From BPGX01 sp035405785 (GTDB lineage Bacteria; Bacteroidota; Bacteroidia; B-17B0; Aurantibacillaceae): 64,000 nt of DNA. Below, one piece after another: positions 33,995-42,592 of this stretch; within the stretch, counting starts at the first letter, position 1, and each line of letters begins with the position of its first letter. The position numbers and the translations under genes were made by a program. Where the stretch lies: positions 18,500 through 82,499 of the forward strand of contig DAONJS010000012.1 of NCBI GenBank assembly GCA_035405785.1, read 5' to 3'. The notes under the pieces are model-generated. The model had not been told where the DNA came from. It made no database searches and saw only the letters and a program-made list of their open reading frames with translations.

Positions 33995-35032
33995 TCACTC
34001 TATCCAAAATCCCGATGCGTTAATACCTGCTTTGAAAGTGTGTATCAGTTGCCCACTAAATGAATATCTGTAGATAGTAGAATTTTGAACATAATCCATT
34101 GCATCACTTACATAAATATCATTGTTGTAATTACTAACTGCCATTGAATAAAAATTGTTAGATTGATTTGAAATAAAAGCGTTCGCAGGTAATGTAGAAT
34201 CTACAATATTCATTTTGTAAATAGAATTATTGATATACAACAGAAATTCTCTATTCGCATCAATTACAAGATGGTGCGGAGATTCAGATACACTAAATGT
34301 AAATGTTTTTTCAATATTCAAATTCACAGGATTTATCCTATGAAGAGAAGATTTTTGTCCAATGCTGTTATCACCACTACTCAAAATCCACAACTTATCA
34401 TTTTTATCCAACACAACTCCACTTGCGTATTTTCCAACAAACACACTATCTACCACTACATCATTCAATACATCTATTACATAACAATAATTTCTATAAG
34501 GATTTAAAACAAATGCTTTGTTGTAATACAAACACATTTCTTCTGTCCATCCACTCAATGGGATATAACCAGTTATTTGTTTGGTAACAAAATTGATGAT
34601 GGCAATTTTATTTGCATACAAATCACTTACATAGCCCTTTGCGAAAGATACGGGCAAAATATATCTCGGTGATGTAAACCCCTGAATACTTGATTTTACC
34701 TTAAAATCATCTGCACTAACTACTACAATTTTTCCTGAATTATTTACTACCAAATAAAAATCATTTTGAACTTTAATAATACTTTGACACACATCACCCA
34801 ATGTATAATTACTATTTTGTGCTTTGAAAATATCAGACACTACTTCTTTTGTTTCAGGATTATAATAAGTAACAGAAGCATTTGAATACATAAAATTTCC
34901 CTCGTTGGTAATATAAACTCTGTGTTGCCCTGATATATTAACTGTTCCAGATGGTTGAACAATCGGCTTATCTTTTACACAAGCATAAAATAATAATACA
35001 CTACTTACAAATATCCACTTTATATTTTTCAT
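33995..35032 (-). CDS. Beta-propeller surface lipoprotein, BtuG/YncE-like
   Basis: 345 residues. Signal peptide with lipobox (LLFYAC, Cys18). The rest is a repetitive beta-propeller of the YncE/DUF5074 type: blocks such as HRVYITNEGNFM, NDFYLVVNNSGKIVVV, GYVSDLYANKIAIINFVTKQITGYI and KLWILSSGDN repeat the strand-turn pattern. In Bacteroides a propeller lipoprotein of this kind (BtuG) sits on the B12 receptor BtuB and captures cobalamin; the position here at the end of a riboswitch-led B12 locus supports the same job. The start overlaps the stop of the gene before it by 4 bp. Confidence 0.85.
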   Translation of the reverse strand: MKNIKWIFVSSVLLFYACVKDKPIVQPSGTVNISGQHRVYITNEGNFMYSNASVTYYNPETKEVVSDIFKAQNSNYTLGDVCQSIIKVQNDFYLVVNNSGKIVVVSADDFKVKSSIQGFTSPRYILPVSFAKGYVSDLYANKIAIINFVTKQITGYIPLSGWTEEMCLYYNKAFVLNPYRNYCYVIDVLNDVVVDSVFVGKYASGVVLDKNDKLWILSSGDNSIGQKSSLHRINPVNLNIEKTFTFSVSESPHHLVIDANREFLLYINNSIYKMNIVDSTLPANAFISNQSNNFYSMAVSNYNNDIYVSDAMDYVQNSTIYRYSFSGQLIHTFKAGINASGFWIE

Positions 35033-36003
35033 TGTTTAATAAGTTGAAATAATTTACGACGATGTTCTGTTTGAAAAATTGCAAAATATTGTCCCTGTGA
35101 AAGTATTGATAAATCTAATATCTCAACATCTTGTTCCAAATCTTTTTCAAAAACTTTTTCTCCTGATACATTAAAAATCTCAAGATGAATAACTTGATTT
35201 ATATCTTTTTTAATGTAAATTTTTTCTGTAAATGGATTTGGATATAGATTGATTTTTACTAATTGCTCAATTTCTTGAATACCTGTTAAGTTTTGATGAA
35301 TAACACCTACTGCATCTAAATCAAAACCTCCGCTTGCAAAAGGTGTTGGATAAGGATCATTAATAATGTGTCCTTGACTATCATATCTTGCGTATGCTAA
35401 TTGAATACTTCCCACAACATCAATAATTTTAACATGTGTAATGTTATTAACATCTAATCCCGGAATACCTGATAACTCTGATAAATCAAAAGGTGTTCCA
35501 TAATTCGCAAGATATTTCCCTGCTAAATTGTGAATCTTTCTGCAATCCATATTTGCAGCATTATCATATTGCACAGTATCTTGTAACAAACACACAGATG
35601 GAAATCTAAAAAAATTCACCCCATCACTACTAACCTCCACAAATGCCAATTCCAGAAAAGTTCCATTAAATGAATTTTCAAATACTGCGAAATCAAAACC
35701 AGGTCCGTCTTTTATAGGAGCAGTAAAAGTAAGAACCGCATATCCTCCGTCACCTAAACTAACTACACCTGTTCCATCGGCTTTTCCCAATGCTTTTGTG
35801 CTATCGCCTACACTTGTTTTACCCAATGTAGTATCAGCAATATCTTTCCATCCACGAACAACTTTACAACCCGTTGCCCAACTTACAAATATGCTACTAT
35901 CCTTGTGAATAGCCATTGTAGATAGATCTCCCACAGGTCCTGCAAATTGTGCAGAGACCTGTGAGATGTATCCAATAAAAATCAAGTGAAGAAACTTTTT
36001 CAT
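35029..36003 (-). CDS. T9SS-sorted surface protein of the B12 locus
   Basis: 324 residues. Signal peptide MKKFLHLIFIGYISQVSAQ; a beta-sandwich-like domain (about 25-240) with the distinctive blocks DGTGVVSLGDGGYAVLTF, GPGFDFAVFENSFNG and FASGGFDLDAVGVI; then a type A T9SS sorting domain (about 250-324: NLYPNPFTEKIYI, LEIFNVSGEKVFE, LSQGQYFAIF). The central domain resembles cell-surface proteins often found with cobalamin loci, but I cannot name a Pfam family with certainty. Predicted function: exposed B12 or B12-complex binding, inferred from operon position between the DUF4465 and propeller genes (3 bp and -4 bp spacing). Confidence 0.8.
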   Translation of the reverse strand: MKKFLHLIFIGYISQVSAQFAGPVGDLSTMAIHKDSSIFVSWATGCKVVRGWKDIADTTLGKTSVGDSTKALGKADGTGVVSLGDGGYAVLTFTAPIKDGPGFDFAVFENSFNGTFLELAFVEVSSDGVNFFRFPSVCLLQDTVQYDNAANMDCRKIHNLAGKYLANYGTPFDLSELSGIPGLDVNNITHVKIIDVVGSIQLAYARYDSQGHIINDPYPTPFASGGFDLDAVGVIHQNLTGIQEIEQLVKINLYPNPFTEKIYIKKDINQVIHLEIFNVSGEKVFEKDLEQDVEILDLSILSQGQYFAIFQTEHRRKLFQLIKQ

Positions 36004-36006
36004 CTT

Positions 36007-37011
36007 TTATTGTTTAATCATCAAATGTCTTTCAATATTATTATCTCCAACAATCTCCACAATATAATTTCCATTTGGCAAATTACTGATTTCAAATCTC
36101 TTTGGATTTTGTGATAAAATTACTTTTTCAAAACTTTCAACTACTTGTCCTAATGTATTTGTAATACGAACTGTATATTCTCCATTTACAGAACTTGTGA
36201 TGAAAAATTGTTCATTTGCAGGATTTGGAAACACTTTGCTTTGAATATTTGAAATACTTTGAACACCTGCAGTCCCTGATGTTGTGAAATTATCAATACT
36301 AAAAAATGCAGGCGTGTTCATACCAAACGGACCAGTATCTGATGATGATAAAAAGAACTGAATACTATCTACTTGTCCTAATGAACTGCAATTAACCCAT
36401 TGCCAATTCCAAACAATGTAATCTAAACTATTGTTTGAAAAACGATAATCTGCTAAATAAAATTCTACACTATCATTTTTCATCACACCATTCTTAAATC
36501 CTCTTACCACTACTTTGAACCAATCTGGATATGAACCTTGTGGGCATCCACAATGTGTGCCTGTTGTGTCGCCAAATGCTCTTGAAAACATATTTCCGTA
36601 TTTAATCACCTTTGCTGCATAAGTTGTGTTTGTAATATAAAATCCATCAACAATTTCATAAGGCGATTTCAAAACAATTGTTGCATAATTTTGAACTGTT
36701 ACATAATTTGATGAGTTGCTATACCCTTTGTAAGCAATGCATCCATAAAGATTTGAATAATTTCCGTTGGTAGAATCATTCACATTTGTATAAGCAGAGC
36801 CGCCACTCCAATAACTCCAGTTGTTATCCCAATCGTATCTGAAAATGGCATTAGTTGTTTGCCAATCTGCACCTGTGGTGTCATTGTAATACGAATTTGC
36901 TGGTAATGAAAATCCTTCAAAGGTTTCAGTGTGAGTTTGTCCCATTACGGGCATTTCATTGAATGCCGCCATTGCACTAATAAGTGCTGCTGTGATTACT
37001 TGTTTTTTCAT
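36007..37011 (-). CDS. DUF4465 protein with T9SS sorting domain, B12 locus
   Basis: 334 residues. A signal peptide (to about residue 25) is followed by a DUF4465 domain (about 28-250): TETFEGFSLPANSYYND, WSYWSGGSAYTNVND, YKGYSNSSNYVTV and DYIVWNWQWVN are characteristic. The C-terminus is a type A T9SS domain (KVFPNPANEQFFI, ITNTLGQVVESF, LPNGNYIVEI). To my recollection DUF4465-type proteins occur in Bacteroides B12 loci, where they are lipoprotein B12 binders (BtuH class); here the anchor is T9SS instead. It is separated from the receptor gene by 243 bp of repeats but is tightly linked to the next two genes. Confidence 0.87.
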   Translation of the reverse strand: MKKQVITAALISAMAAFNEMPVMGQTHTETFEGFSLPANSYYNDTTGADWQTTNAIFRYDWDNNWSYWSGGSAYTNVNDSTNGNYSNLYGCIAYKGYSNSSNYVTVQNYATIVLKSPYEIVDGFYITNTTYAAKVIKYGNMFSRAFGDTTGTHCGCPQGSYPDWFKVVVRGFKNGVMKNDSVEFYLADYRFSNNSLDYIVWNWQWVNCSSLGQVDSIQFFLSSSDTGPFGMNTPAFFSIDNFTTSGTAGVQSISNIQSKVFPNPANEQFFITSSVNGEYTVRITNTLGQVVESFEKVILSQNPKRFEISNLPNGNYIVEIVGDNNIERHLMIKQ

Positions 37012-37046
37012 ATTTGTATGGTTTTTAGATTAATTTCAATTTTTTT

Positions 37047-37074
37047 GTAGGGGCGAATTGCCATACGCCCTTAC
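37047..37074. repeat. Palindromic GGGGCG...CGCCC element, copy 1
   Basis: GTAGGGGCGAATTGCC followed by ATACGCCCTTAC forms an imperfect palindrome. A second copy is at 42468-42493. Confidence 0.65.
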
Positions 37075-37078
37075 ATTT

Positions 37079-37215
37079 TTAGTTTTTAGTTATTTTTTTT
37101 CGTCATTGCGAGGACGATAGTCCGAAGCAATCTCATATGAGAATTAGAATATACATTAGAGATTACTTCGCTTCGCTCGTAATGACGATAAACTCAAAAC
37201 TAAAAACTCTAAATT
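37079..37215. repeat. Heptamer arms flanking a MITE-like element
   Basis: The left arm 37079-37093 (TAGTTTT/TAGTTAT) and right arm 37191-37215 (ACTCAAA/ACTAAAA/ACTCTAA) are complementary period-7 arrays. The MITE-like element occupies exactly the interval between them, as though it had inserted into the loop of a heptamer hairpin. Confidence 0.7.
37101..37187. mobile_element. MITE-like palindromic element, copy 2
   Basis: 87 bp beginning CGTCATTGCGAGGACGATAG and ending with TTCGCTTCGCTCGTAATGACG-type sequence (last 20 shown only in part). The terminal CGTCATT / AATGACG is perfect; the arms diverge inside, one carrying GGACGATAGTCC and the other GAGCGAAGCGAAG. Opposite orientation to the copies at 14046 and 42500. 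Confidence 0.78.
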
Positions 37216-37254
37216 GTGTTTTTTGTGTTTAATAATATTAATAGTCATCTTGTT

Positions 37255-39141
37255 TTAATATTTAATTGAAAATTGTATAAAATAATTCCTTCCGGGCATA
37301 GGGCGTTGTGCCACTATCTGATAAGAAGTATTTGTTAGATTATTAATTCCCGCCATTATTTGAATCTTAAATTTTTTTATTAAAAAACTATAACCTCCAC
37401 TTATATTCATCACAAAATATGGCTCTAACCATTGTAAATTATCTGAACTAATAAATCTATATCCTGTATATTGATAACTCATCATCATAAAAAATCTTTT
37501 GTAAAGACTTTGCAAGTAACCATTGATATTGTATCGTGGTGTGTAAATCAATTGCTTTCCAATAGAAGCATCATTTGGTAATAATGATTCTTGAATAGTT
37601 GATAACACATAAGCAGAATGTAATCCCAATTTAATTTTTGCTTGTTGAAAAGTTTTTTCAATATAATTATCCGTTTCTGTTCCTCTACTCCACACCTTGA
37701 ATATATTTGCAGGCACGGGTTGATTATTTCCTCCTGGAAGCCAGATAATCCAATTGTTTGTAATTTTATTAAATGCTGTTGCTTCACTGTGTAGTGTTAA
37801 CCCAACGGATGAAATTTTGTAGTGAAAAACAATACCTCCTTCATAATGATAACCACTTTCAGGTTTTAATGAATCCTTACCACTACCTTTCCAATACAAA
37901 TCATTTAATGTAGGCAATCTATAAAACAATGATGATTGCAATTTAAATGAAAGCAAAGGATGTAATCTCCACTCTACACCCAAATTTCCTGTAAATGGAA
38001 TGTCCGAACGAATATTCGCCCACTCTTTCCTAACAATGATGTTGTAACGAAATGATGATAATGTTTGCGACCATCCTGCATAAACAGAATTTCTAATTAA
38101 ATTCTTAATACCATCGTAATTATTTGTAATAGCAATATTTCGCACATACAAATGCCCCAGCACTAATTCCGCATTTTTCCCAATCTGTCTGAAAATATTT
38201 TCTTCTGATTGAAAAGTATACACATTACTATTTGAAAAAATTCTTGCAACAGAATCTTTGTAATTTAATACATCATTCAAATAAGATATTTTGATATTTG
38301 CTTTCCAAAATGCTTTTGAAAAATTATATTCTACAATGTTTCTAAAACTCTTGTCTTTTTGTTGTGATGAATATTTATTGAAAAAATAATTATTTGGAAT
38401 GTTTCTATTCCCTTCGTTATACCATCCGTAATACCTGATTAAATGGTTATTTTTGAAAGAATATGAAACACCATTCATTATGCCTTGCAAAGAGTAATTT
38501 GCATTTTTAAGAATTAAACTATCCCCTATTTTGTAATTATTTTCAGATTGAATAAAATATGGTTTTAATTGTATTTGCAAATTTTTATGTGATAGAAAAA
38601 CTTTACTTAATATCTGATGTGTTTGAAATTGACCATAACGATAAATAAGTTCAGCAGAATTTTTATTAGAAAATTTATTTTCAAGACGAATAGCACCATT
38701 CACAGATCCGCTGCCCCACAAAGATGACGATGCTCCATATTCAACGGATATATTTTCAAACAAGCCAACTGTGCTCAACGCCACATCACTTTGTCCAAGC
38801 ATAGGATGATTGATATTCACGCCATTCCACAATAACATTGTTTGTTGAGCGTTTCCGCCTCTGATGCTTGTAGAACTAATTGATCCGGGTGCATAGTTCT
38901 TTACATACACCCCCGATTGATAATTCAAAATATCTGAAAGTGCATTTGCAGAAAATACAACTTTACTCAAACTATCATATTGCTGAATTTTTTTACCCGC
39001 ACTAAATACACTATCTTTTAAATGAAAAGAAGTAGTTACTATATCAACACTTTGTAAATGCAAAGTATCAGATAAATTTTGAGAAAACACAATATCTTTC
39101 ATCAAAAAATAAATTAGAAGTAATATCTGAAAAAATCTCAT
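37255..39141 (-). CDS. btuB: TonB-dependent receptor, BtuB-type, under cobalamin riboswitch
   Basis: 628 residues from the ATG at 39141, which begins a clean signal peptide (MRFFQILLLIYFLMKDIVFSQ); an in-frame ATG at 39186 lies within the riboswitch expression-platform hairpin. A TonB-box-like LHLQSVDIVTT follows, then a plug domain (about 50-150: LSDILNYQSGVYVKNYAPG, TSIRGGNAQQTMLLWNGVNI, EYGASSSLWGSGSVNGAI) and a 22-strand barrel ending in an aromatic residue (FIQFSIKY). Lack of a carboxypeptidase-like N-terminal domain and the size fit BtuB rather than SusC. It should import cobalamin across the outer membrane using TonB energy. Confidence 0.93.
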   Translation of the reverse strand: MRFFQILLLIYFLMKDIVFSQNLSDTLHLQSVDIVTTSFHLKDSVFSAGKKIQQYDSLSKVVFSANALSDILNYQSGVYVKNYAPGSISSTSIRGGNAQQTMLLWNGVNINHPMLGQSDVALSTVGLFENISVEYGASSSLWGSGSVNGAIRLENKFSNKNSAELIYRYGQFQTHQILSKVFLSHKNLQIQLKPYFIQSENNYKIGDSLILKNANYSLQGIMNGVSYSFKNNHLIRYYGWYNEGNRNIPNNYFFNKYSSQQKDKSFRNIVEYNFSKAFWKANIKISYLNDVLNYKDSVARIFSNSNVYTFQSEENIFRQIGKNAELVLGHLYVRNIAITNNYDGIKNLIRNSVYAGWSQTLSSFRYNIIVRKEWANIRSDIPFTGNLGVEWRLHPLLSFKLQSSLFYRLPTLNDLYWKGSGKDSLKPESGYHYEGGIVFHYKISSVGLTLHSEATAFNKITNNWIIWLPGGNNQPVPANIFKVWSRGTETDNYIEKTFQQAKIKLGLHSAYVLSTIQESLLPNDASIGKQLIYTPRYNINGYLQSLYKRFFMMMSYQYTGYRFISSDNLQWLEPYFVMNISGGYSFLIKKFKIQIMAGINNLTNTSYQIVAQRPMPGRNYFIQFSIKY

Positions 39142-39181
39142 TAAAGTGTGTAAAGTATAAAGGAAAAAATTCAGTGCATTT

Positions 39182-39207
39182 GTCATCTTTTGATCCCGAA
39201 AGATGAC
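39182..39207 (-). promoter_or_regulatory. Expression-platform hairpin after the cobalamin aptamer
   Basis: GTCATCTT pairs with AAGATGAC (39182-39189 with 39200-39207) over a 10-nt loop, starting 11 nt after the aptamer. No U-tract follows at once, so this looks like a translational rather than a termination switch. The minus-strand ATG at 39186 lies inside the stem. Confidence 0.6.
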
Positions 39208-39217
39208 GAGTTTAAAT

Positions 39218-39407
39218 GCTCAAACAGGCAGGTCTTCCGACTTGTTCCACTTTGCTTGCCTTCGCATTTGCTTGTTAGCAAACACTGGCTACAAGACATT
39301 AGCAAAGTTGCTGATAAGATTCATCAGCAAAGGAACTTACGGCTGCGGGCACAGTTCAGGATTTTCACCTGATTCCCTTTTAATCTTATTTAAAGAACCA
39401 TTTGAGC
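39218..39407 (-). ncRNA. Cobalamin riboswitch (B12 aptamer)
   Basis: About 190 nt on the minus strand. Closing stem P1 pairs GCTCAAA (39401-39407) with TTTGAGC (39218-39224). The core has GGGAATCAGGTGAAAATCC and GAACTGTGCCCGCAGCC, and near the 3' end the B12-box sequence GGAAGACCTGCCTG. These match the universal cobalamin riboswitch pattern. It begins at the expected transcription start and controls the B12 receptor gene, normally shutting it off when adenosyl- or other cobalamins are plentiful. Which cobalamin form it prefers cannot be told from the primary sequence. Confidence 0.93.
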
Positions 39408-39411
39408 GGCA

Positions 39412-39419
39412 CAAATATA
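39412..39419 (-). promoter_or_regulatory. TAnnTTTG -7 box of the B12 locus
   Basis: Minus-strand TATATTTG, a perfect consensus match, followed by TGCC. The aptamer begins about 5 nt downstream, so the riboswitch starts at or near +1. No good -33 TTTG was found at the normal spacing. Confidence 0.65.
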
Positions 39420-39542
39420 CAAATTGTTTTTCTATTTGATATTTTTAATTCCCAAACACTAAATCAATTTCAATTAATCTTTCTTCACCTTCACCTTCCA
39501 AACTTTTCATTACCTTTTCAGCATAATTTTAAAGAATAAACT

Positions 39543-42341
39543 ATGCTCACTTTACCTGTAGAAAAAAAAGTGTTTTTAATTGACGCAATGGCACTTGTGT
39601 ATCGTTCTTATTATGCTTTTATCCGAAATCCACTTATCAATTCAAAAGGATTAAACACTTCCGCTTCTTTTGGTTTTACTAATTCTTTATTGTATGTTTT
39701 GAAAAATGAACAACCATCGCATATTACCATTGCTTTTGATACCCATGCTCCCACGGAAAGACATATTCAATTCAAAGAATACAAAGCACAAAGACAAGAA
39801 ACTCCCGAAGATATTATTAAAAACATTCCTTATATTCAAAAAATCATTGACGGATTGAATATACATTCTGTTTCTTTAGATGGCTATGAAGCAGATGATA
39901 TTATTGGCACAATGGCTCTTCAATTAAGCAAGAAAGGATTTACAGTGTATATAATGTCGGCAGATAAAGATTATGGACAATTATTAAATGACAATATATT
40001 TTTATACAAGCCCGGAAAAAGCGGCGATGATTCAGAAGTTTTAGATACAAAAAAAGTTTGTGAAAAGTGGCAAATTCAACATCCTCATCAGGTAATTGAT
40101 ATTTTAGGTTTAATGGGCGATACAGCAGATAACATTCCTGGTGTGCCAGGCATTGGCGAAAAAACCGCATCTCAATTAATACATCAATTTGGTAGCATTG
40201 AAAACATTTATAAACACATTGACGAAGTAAAAGGTAAACTCAAAGAAAAATTATTAGAATACAAAGAACAAGCATTTTTATCAAAACAACTTGCTACTAT
40301 TATCACAAATGTTCCTATTGAATATTCCATTGACGATCTTAAAATTCGTCCTATTAACAAAGAAAAACTTTTGGAAGTATTCAAAGAATTAGAGTTTAAA
40401 AAACTTGCAGTTCAGGTTTTAGAATGGGGAAAAAATATCTCTTCTGATGCTCCTTCTTTATTTGATAATCAAGAAAAACACACCAAGACAAAAGTAAATG
40501 AAGAAGTAAATGTCTCAAATTTTAAAACTATCAATGATGTTACTCATCAGTATTATGTTATTCAAAATCCCGATGATGAACCTTTCAAAAAATTATTAAG
40601 TGAATTACATCGTCATTCAAAATTTGCCTTTGATACAGAAACCACAGAACTTCAACCATTGCTTGCTAAATTAGTAGGAATGTCTTTTGCATTTGAACCA
40701 CATACTGCATACTACATTCATATTTTCAATAATCCTTATGCAGAAAAAATTCTTCATCAACTTCAAACTTTCTTTCAGGATAAATCTAAAACACTCATTG
40801 GTCAAAATATAAAATACGATTATCATATTCTTAAAAATCATAATCTTGAAATTCATTGTCATTTGTGGGATACAATGGTAGCACATTTTTTAATCAATCC
40901 TGATGAAAACAAACATAACTTAAATTATTTATCAGAAGTTTATCTTCAATATTCACCTATTAAAATTGATACACTTATTGGTAGTAAAAAAGATGGACAA
41001 ATTAGTATGAGTTTATTAGATGCTTCTGAAATCAAGGAATATGCCGCAGAAGATGCAGATATTGCCTTACAATTATCTCATCATTTAGAAAAAGAATTAA
41101 AGAAAACAGATACAGAAAAAGTTTTTAAAGAAATTGAAATGCCGCTTATACCTGTGCTTGTAGAAATGGAAAGAACAGGTGTAAAATTAGATGTAGAATT
41201 TTTGAAAAACTTATCTCATCAAATACAGCAACAATTGCATAAAACCGAAAAAGAAATTTATCATTTAGCAGGAACAACTTTTAATATCGCATCGCCAAAA
41301 CAAGTAGGTGAAATTTTATTTGAACATTTAAAAATTGCAGAAGCACCTAAAAAAACCAAAACAGGACAATACGCTACAAGTGAAGACATTTTAGTCAAAT
41401 ATAAACATCATCATAAAATTGTAGAAGAAATTTTAAACTATCGTGAATTAGCCAAATTAAAAACCACTTATGTAGACGCTTTGCCAAAAATGATAAATCC
41501 TAAAACAAACAGATTACACACTACATTTCAACAAACCATTGCCGCAACAGGCAGATTAAGCAGTGATAGCCCAAACCTTCAAAATATACCTATCCGTTCT
41601 GAATTAGGACAACAAGTGAGAAAAGCGTTTATTGCCCCTGATGATGAACATGTTTTATTAAGTGCTGATTATTCACAAATAGAACTACGAATTGTAGCAT
41701 CATTGAGTGGCGATAAAACAATGATTGATGCTTTCAAGCATCATAAAGATATTCACACATCTACTGCCGCAAGAATATATGGCGTAAGCGAAAATGAAGT
41801 AACCAAAGAAATGCGACACAAAGCAAAGAGTGTAAATTTTGGAATTATTTATGGACAAGGACCTTTTGGATTAGCGGAATCATTGGGTATTTCAAGAACA
41901 GAGGCCAAAAATTTAATACAAAATTATTTTGAAAAATATCCGAGTATCAAAAAACTAATGAATGATTTAATAGAAACCGCAAGAAAAAAAACTTATACAG
42001 AAACATTATTCGGAAGAAAAAGATGGATACCAGATATCAATTCTGCTAATGCTAATGTTCGTGCTAATGCAGAAAGAATAGCCATCAACACACCCATTCA
42101 AGGCACGGCCGCAGATATGATAAAAGTAGCTATGATTAATATCCATCATCAACTTCAAAAACATCATTTGAAAACAAAAATGCTCTTGCAAATTCACGAT
42201 GAGTTATTATTTGAAGTGCCTAAAAAAGAATTAGAAGTAGTTAAAGAAATTGTAGAGAAAGAAATGAGTTCAGCATTGCCATTATCTGTTCCAGTTGTTG
42301 TAAACATTGGCACAGGACAAAATTGGTTAGATGCACATTAA
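39543..42341 (+). CDS. polA: DNA polymerase I
   Basis: 932 residues, full length. N-terminal 5'-3' exonuclease (about 1-300; FLIDAMALVYRSYYAF, DGYEADDIIGT, GVPGIGEKTA H3TH), a 3'-5' exonuclease with intact acidic residues (FAFDTETTEL, IGQNIKYDYHIL, YAAEDADIAL; about 350-540), and family A polymerase with motif A (LLSADYSQIELRI), motif B (RHKAKSVNFGIIYGQGPFGLA, excerpt) and motif C (LLQIHDELLFEV). It fills repair and lagging-strand gaps. The divergent neighbour is the B12 locus. A strong promoter was not seen in the 127 bp between the riboswitch promoter and this start. Confidence 0.98.
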   Translation: MLTLPVEKKVFLIDAMALVYRSYYAFIRNPLINSKGLNTSASFGFTNSLLYVLKNEQPSHITIAFDTHAPTERHIQFKEYKAQRQETPEDIIKNIPYIQKIIDGLNIHSVSLDGYEADDIIGTMALQLSKKGFTVYIMSADKDYGQLLNDNIFLYKPGKSGDDSEVLDTKKVCEKWQIQHPHQVIDILGLMGDTADNIPGVPGIGEKTASQLIHQFGSIENIYKHIDEVKGKLKEKLLEYKEQAFLSKQLATIITNVPIEYSIDDLKIRPINKEKLLEVFKELEFKKLAVQVLEWGKNISSDAPSLFDNQEKHTKTKVNEEVNVSNFKTINDVTHQYYVIQNPDDEPFKKLLSELHRHSKFAFDTETTELQPLLAKLVGMSFAFEPHTAYYIHIFNNPYAEKILHQLQTFFQDKSKTLIGQNIKYDYHILKNHNLEIHCHLWDTMVAHFLINPDENKHNLNYLSEVYLQYSPIKIDTLIGSKKDGQISMSLLDASEIKEYAAEDADIALQLSHHLEKELKKTDTEKVFKEIEMPLIPVLVEMERTGVKLDVEFLKNLSHQIQQQLHKTEKEIYHLAGTTFNIASPKQVGEILFEHLKIAEAPKKTKTGQYATSEDILVKYKHHHKIVEEILNYRELAKLKTTYVDALPKMINPKTNRLHTTFQQTIAATGRLSSDSPNLQNIPIRSELGQQVRKAFIAPDDEHVLLSADYSQIELRIVASLSGDKTMIDAFKHHKDIHTSTAARIYGVSENEVTKEMRHKAKSVNFGIIYGQGPFGLAESLGISRTEAKNLIQNYFEKYPSIKKLMNDLIETARKKTYTETLFGRKRWIPDINSANANVRANAERIAINTPIQGTAADMIKVAMINIHHQLQKHHLKTKMLLQIHDELLFEVPKKELEVVKEIVEKEMSSALPLSVPVVVNIGTGQNWLDAH

Positions 42342-42343
42342 AA

Positions 42344-42397
42344 GTGAAAAGTGAAAAATTTATACAAAACAATCCCGAAGGGATGACAAGATTATAG
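42344..42397. repeat. 54-bp dispersed repeat, copy 1
   Basis: Starts with two GTGAAAA units and contains the small hairpin TCCCGAAGGGA (42373-42383) then GATGACAAGATTATAG. Differs from the copy at 51725-51778 at three positions of 54 by my alignment. Both copies begin right after the stop codon of a plus-strand gene. Confidence 0.8.
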
Positions 42398-42452
42398 TGA
42401 AAAGTGAAGAGTGAATAGAAACGACATTTATGTCGTTTGTGAAAAAGTGAAT
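42397..42452. repeat. GTGAAAA heptamer array with embedded palindrome
   Basis: GTGAAAA/GTGAAGA/GTGAATA units are followed by the perfect palindrome AAACGACAT-TT-ATGTCGTTT (42419-42438), then another GTGAA unit. The palindrome belongs to the same style as those at 33949 and 33975. Confidence 0.65.
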
Positions 42453-42467
42453 AATGTTTAGTTTTGA

Positions 42468-42493
42468 GTAGGGGTGTATCGCCATACGCCTTA
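42468..42493. repeat. Palindromic GGGG...CGCC element, copy 2
   Basis: GTAGGGGTGTATCGCC then ATACGCCTTA, related to 37047-37074, and like it next to a TAGTTTT-class heptamer and a MITE-like element. Confidence 0.65.
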
Positions 42494-42499
42494 TTATTT

Positions 42500-42586
42500 C
42501 ATCATTACGAGCGTAGCGTAGTAATCTCAAGAGTATATTCTTTATCTTTTATGAGATTACTTCGGACTATCGTCCTCGTACTGACG
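42500..42586. mobile_element. MITE-like palindromic element, copy 3
   Basis: 87 bp: left end CATCATTACGAGCGTAGCGT then AGTAATCTC, right end GAGATTAC, TTCGGACTATCGTCC and TCGTACTGACG. Same orientation as the 14046 copy. No ORF. Confidence 0.75.
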
Positions 42587-42592
42587 CTAAAG

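Larger units (their letters stand above)
37012..37254. other. Repeat-filled gap inside the B12 locus
   Basis: No gene. Contents: a GGGGCG/CGCCC palindrome (37047-37074), a heptamer arm, a MITE-like element and a second heptamer arm. These repeats lie between the TonB receptor gene and its downstream partner genes, and may weaken or attenuate read-through transcription. Confidence 0.8.

Noticed and set aside
37255..39141. SusC-type polysaccharide receptor
   Set aside because: No carboxypeptidase-like N-terminal domain, no SusD partner, size near 630 residues and a cobalamin riboswitch upstream all favour BtuB.
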